Shown one piece after another: positions 30,020 to 32,778 of a stretch of 32,778 nucleotides of DNA. Positions within the stretch are counted from its first letter, which is position 1. Each line of letters opens with the position of its first letter. The position numbers and the translations under genes are program-made. The notes under the pieces are model-generated. The model saw nothing but the letters and a program-made list of their open reading frames with translations. It ran no database searches and was not told the DNA's origin. Source of the DNA: Rhizocola hellebori (GTDB lineage: Bacteria > Actinomycetota > Actinomycetes > Mycobacteriales > Micromonosporaceae); assembly GCF_016862955.1 (NCBI RefSeq), contig NZ_BONY01000098.1, positions 1 through 32,778 of the forward strand, given 5' to 3'.

Positions 30020-31599
30020 GGACCAGACTGCTCGTCGCGCTGGCGGCGGCTGTCCTGACGGTGGTGGCCGGAGTGGCCACCACCGCAAGCGCCGCAACGC
30101 TTTTCTCCGACGACTTCAACGACGGAAACGCCACCGGCTGGACCACCTCCGGCGGCACCTGGGCCGTGAACTCGGGGGCCTACGACCAGACCGGGACGAG
30201 CTCGGATGCACGTGCTCGCGCCGGCCAGACCTCGTGGACCAACTACACCGTCACCGCCCGGGTGCGTGCCAACGCCTTCAACGGCAGCAACCGGTTCGTC
30301 GCCCTGCTTGCCCGGGCCCAGTCCAACACGAGCTACTACTATGTGGCGTTGCGCAGCAACAACACCGTGGAGCTGAAGAAGCTCGTGGGAGGTTCGGCCA
30401 CGACGCTGGCGTCGGCCTCGCTCGGCGTGAGCATCGGCACGTTCTACACCGTCAGCCTCACCGTCAACGGCACCAGCGTGTCTTCGCGCGTCAACGGTGG
30501 CACGCCGCTGAGCGCTTCGGACTCGCAGTTCGCCAGCGGGCAGATCGGGGTGGCGACGTTCAACGCGAGCGCCTCCTTCGACGACATCGTGGTCTCCACC
30601 GAGGCGGGTCCGACTCCGACGGCTTCGGCTTCGGCTTCACCGTCGGCCTCGGCGTCGCCGTCGCCGTCGGTCTCACCCACTCCTTCGCCCACGCCCAGCA
30701 CCAGCCCGCCACCGATTCCGCCGGGCAGCGCCGACGGTTTCGCGAGCGTGAACGCGCTCGGGCTCAACGGAACCACCGGTGGGGTGGGCGGGCCGACGGT
30801 GGTCGTGCGCACGACCACAGAGCTGCTGACCGCGATCGACACCATCGGGCCGATGATCATCCAGGTTCAGGGGACCATCAGCATCACGAGCAAGCAGGGT
30901 GTCCGTCCTAACAAGACAATCATCGGCGTCGGTGCCAATGCGACCATTAACGGCGGCGGGTTCGATTTCTACCGCTCGTCGAACGTTATTGTCCGCAACC
31001 TCACCTTCACCAACGCCGAGGACGACGCGGTGAACGTCGGCCAGAACTCGCACCACATCTGGATCGACCACAACCGTTTCGTGGCCCCCATCGACGGCTC
31101 CATCGACATCGTCCGCGGTGCCGAGTACGTGACCGTCTCGTGGAACCACTTCGACCACACCGACAAGTCGATGCTGATCGGGCACTCCGACGGCAGCGGT
31201 GGCGAAGACATCGGTCACCTGAAGATCACCATCCATCACAACTTCTTCGACCACAGCCGCCAGCGGCATCCGCGGGTGCGCTGGGGGGACCCGGTCCACG
31301 TCTACAACAACTATTTCCTCGCCAACGAGCTCTACGGCGTCGCTTCCACCCAGAACGGTGGCGTGCTCGTGGAGGGGAACTACTTCCAGGACGTGCCGTT
31401 CCCGTGCTTCTCGGCGAGCGGCTACGCCGACAGCGGGCCGGGGCGCCTGGTGCAGCGCAACAACATCTTCACCGGATCTGGCGCCTGTGAGGTCTCCGGG
31501 TCCGTGGTCGAGCCGGGCCAGTTCTACCAGTACACGGTAGGCAACCCGGCTTCCATACCGGCCATCGTGCCGGCTGGGGCCGGCGCCGGAAAGATCTGA
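30016..31599 (+). CDS. Secreted lectin-like domain plus PL1 pectate lyase, copy 4
   Basis: A 527-residue paralogue. Signal peptide residues 1-26 (LLVALAAAVLTVVAGVATTA, then ATLFSDDFNDGN). The lectin-like sandwich is followed by the longest linker of the set, about 38 residues, alternating Ala/Ser and Ser/Pro (SASASPSASASPSPSVSPTP). PL1 motifs are HHIWIDHNRF, IDGSIDIVR (Val in place of Lys after DI), HTDKSMLIGHSD and QRHPRVRWG. The longer open frame from 29482 lies inside copy 3. Overlap with copy 3 is ATGA, and with the sulfotransferase gene TGATG, so all three are coupled. Confidence 0.92.
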   Translation: MRTRLLVALAAAVLTVVAGVATTASAATLFSDDFNDGNATGWTTSGGTWAVNSGAYDQTGTSSDARARAGQTSWTNYTVTARVRANAFNGSNRFVALLARAQSNTSYYYVALRSNNTVELKKLVGGSATTLASASLGVSIGTFYTVSLTVNGTSVSSRVNGGTPLSASDSQFASGQIGVATFNASASFDDIVVSTEAGPTPTASASASPSASASPSPSVSPTPSPTPSTSPPPIPPGSADGFASVNALGLNGTTGGVGGPTVVVRTTTELLTAIDTIGPMIIQVQGTISITSKQGVRPNKTIIGVGANATINGGGFDFYRSSNVIVRNLTFTNAEDDAVNVGQNSHHIWIDHNRFVAPIDGSIDIVRGAEYVTVSWNHFDHTDKSMLIGHSDGSGGEDIGHLKITIHHNFFDHSRQRHPRVRWGDPVHVYNNYFLANELYGVASTQNGGVLVEGNYFQDVPFPCFSASGYADSGPGRLVQRNNIFTGSGACEVSGSVVEPGQFYQYTVGNPASIPAIVPAGAGAGKI

Positions 31600-32728
31600 T
31601 GACACTAGCGGGGGGCGGCGGCCTGGTGTCCGCCGTCCCCTTACCCACCGGGACCCGGCGCCTCGCCATCGTCGAGCGCGCCCGGCCCTACCCGCTCGCG
31701 GTCGCCGGCCCCGGCGACTTCATCTTTCGCGACGAGGGGGAGGTGGATCCGGAGATCGTCATGCGGCAGCCCGGCTTCAGCCTCTACTGCGTCGACCCCT
31801 CCACCCGGACAGCCCTCTTCGTGCAGACGCCAGACTCGGTGGAGCTGGCCCGGGCGCCCTTCTACTACCAGGCCCAGCACGCCAACGCGCTGGCCGCCGT
31901 GGCCGTCCCTTTCGCTGTGCTGCCAAGGCTTGCGCAGGTCGCGATCGTCGACCCGACGCGCCTCATCCTGCTCTACTCGGTCGGCCGTTGCGGCTCGACG
32001 CTCGTTGCCAGCGCCCTCACCTCGCTCGGTGGCGTGACCGCCCTCTCCGAGCCGGATGTGTTCACCCAGCTGGTCGGGCTTCGGGGCACCATGTCTGACT
32101 CGCAGCTCAGCGAGCTGGTTCGGCTGTGTGTGCGGATTGTGTGCGGCACGGCCGCGCCCGGCCGAACTGTCGCGCTGAAGTTCCGCAGTTTCGTGGTCGA
32201 GATATCCGACCTCATTCACCTGAACTTTCCCTCGGCACGCCGCGTCTTCCTCTACCGGCACGTGGTGGATTGGAGCCGCTCATCGGTGCAGGCTTTCACC
32301 GGGTACGACCCGTCGGCGTCACAATCGCTGCGACCCATCCAGGACCGGCTCGGGCGCATGGTCCCGCTGATGAACGCCTACCGCGCGGCCAAGGGCAGGC
32401 TCCTCACCCCGGTGGAAATGCTGGCCTGCCAATGGGTGTCGCAAGTGGACCGAGCGCTGAGCCTGCGCCGCCCACTGCACGCCGTGCGCTACGAAGACCT
32501 CGTCACCGACCCGGATAGGGCCGTCGGCGAGCTGTTCGCCTTCTGCGGCCTGCCCGAACCCGTCGGCCTGGAAGCGGTGCTCGCCAACGACTCCCAGGCC
32601 GGCACCACGCTGGCCCAAGCGGCTGTGCGCGACCGGCCAGTGCACCTCGACGAAGCCGAGCTGAACCGCGCCGTCGCCGAGCTGTGGGGCGAGCTGCTCG
32701 CCGCCCGCCACTTCGCCGGAGCAGCAAG

Positions 32729-32732
<4 letters not shown>
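31599..32732 (+). CDS. PAPS-dependent sulfotransferase-like protein
   Basis: A 377-residue cytoplasmic protein without signal peptide. The PAPS 5'-phosphosulfate loop is LLYSVGRCGSTLVASAL (residues 124-140), and the 3'-phosphate site is RRVFLYRHVVDWSRSSVQAF (214-233, Arg and Ser). A C-terminal VRYEDLVTDPDRAVGELFAF segment is typical of sulfotransferases. The first 110 residues form an additional N-terminal domain (GFSLYCVDPSTRTALFVQT) that I recognise only as accompanying this subfamily. The start codon shares one base with the stop of lyase copy 4, an unexpected partner. Acceptor unknown; a small molecule or glycan is possible. Confidence 0.82.

Positions 32733-32778
<46 letters not shown>

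Noticed and set aside
30600-30720. Simple repeat of TCGGC/CGTCG units as a tandem repeat element
   Set aside because: It encodes the Ala-Ser-Pro linker of lyase copy 4, so protein composition explains it.

Overview
The window is high-GC DNA from an actinomycete, probably of the Streptosporangium/Nonomuraea type. That placement is an inference from codon use, GTG starts, Tat-like lipoprotein signals, ABC sugar importers without their own ATPase, and the XRE-remnant and DUF559 families. No rRNA, tRNA, CRISPR array, transposase or integrase is visible, and no gene-free stretch exceeds 300 bases. The last 36 bases are pure C and look like a contig-end artefact.

Region 1 (1-13,100) reads as a cell-wall (peptidoglycan) turnover and amino-sugar salvage island. 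A decayed XRE-type regulator is followed by a divergent pair: an IclR regulator and a cytoplasmic serine hydrolase of the class C beta-lactamase fold. A tight minus-strand operon, ngcE-ngcF-ngcG-rpiR(murR-like)-murQ, has overlaps at every junction. It encodes a GlcNAc/chitobiose-type ABC importer, a SIS-domain regulator and MurNAc-6-phosphate etherase. Plus-strand genes follow: a BadF-type amino-sugar kinase, an exported GHL10 glycosidase, a PIG-L deacetylase and a bifunctional class A penicillin-binding protein. A short DUF559 gene with a 15-bp hairpin across its start closes the region. Seven starts here lack a convincing Shine-Dalgarno site but have a TANNNT-like -10 box 6-8 nt upstream, suggesting leaderless transcripts.

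Region 2 (13,131-23,691) is a uronate uptake and catabolism locus. A minus-strand unit encodes a LacI regulator, a solute-binding lipoprotein and two permeases. A divergent plus-strand operon encodes a Gfo/Idh oxidoreductase, uronate isomerase (UxaC), an enolase-superfamily acid-sugar dehydratase of the L-fuconate dehydratase type, a mannitol-dehydrogenase-family (UxaB/UxuB-like) reductase and a second Gfo/Idh oxidoreductase. Both divergent promoters carry LacI-type CAAACG palindromes. The likely route is galacturonate to tagaturonate to altronate to 2-keto-3-deoxygluconate, with the FucD-type enzyme taking the place of altronate dehydratase. KDG kinase and aldolase are not in the window.

Region 3 (23,871-31,599) encodes five secreted family 1 pectate lyases. 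The first is a single-domain enzyme. The other four are tandem paralogues with signal peptide, lectin-like beta-sandwich, Pro/Ser-rich linker and PL1 beta-helix. Structured intergenic RNA (three hairpins) precedes the second lyase and a strong intrinsic terminator precedes the fourth. A PAPS-type sulfotransferase gene is coupled to the last lyase. The lyases would release oligogalacturonides outside the cell, the LacI-linked ABC system would import them, and the uronate operon would oxidise/dehydrate them to KDG.
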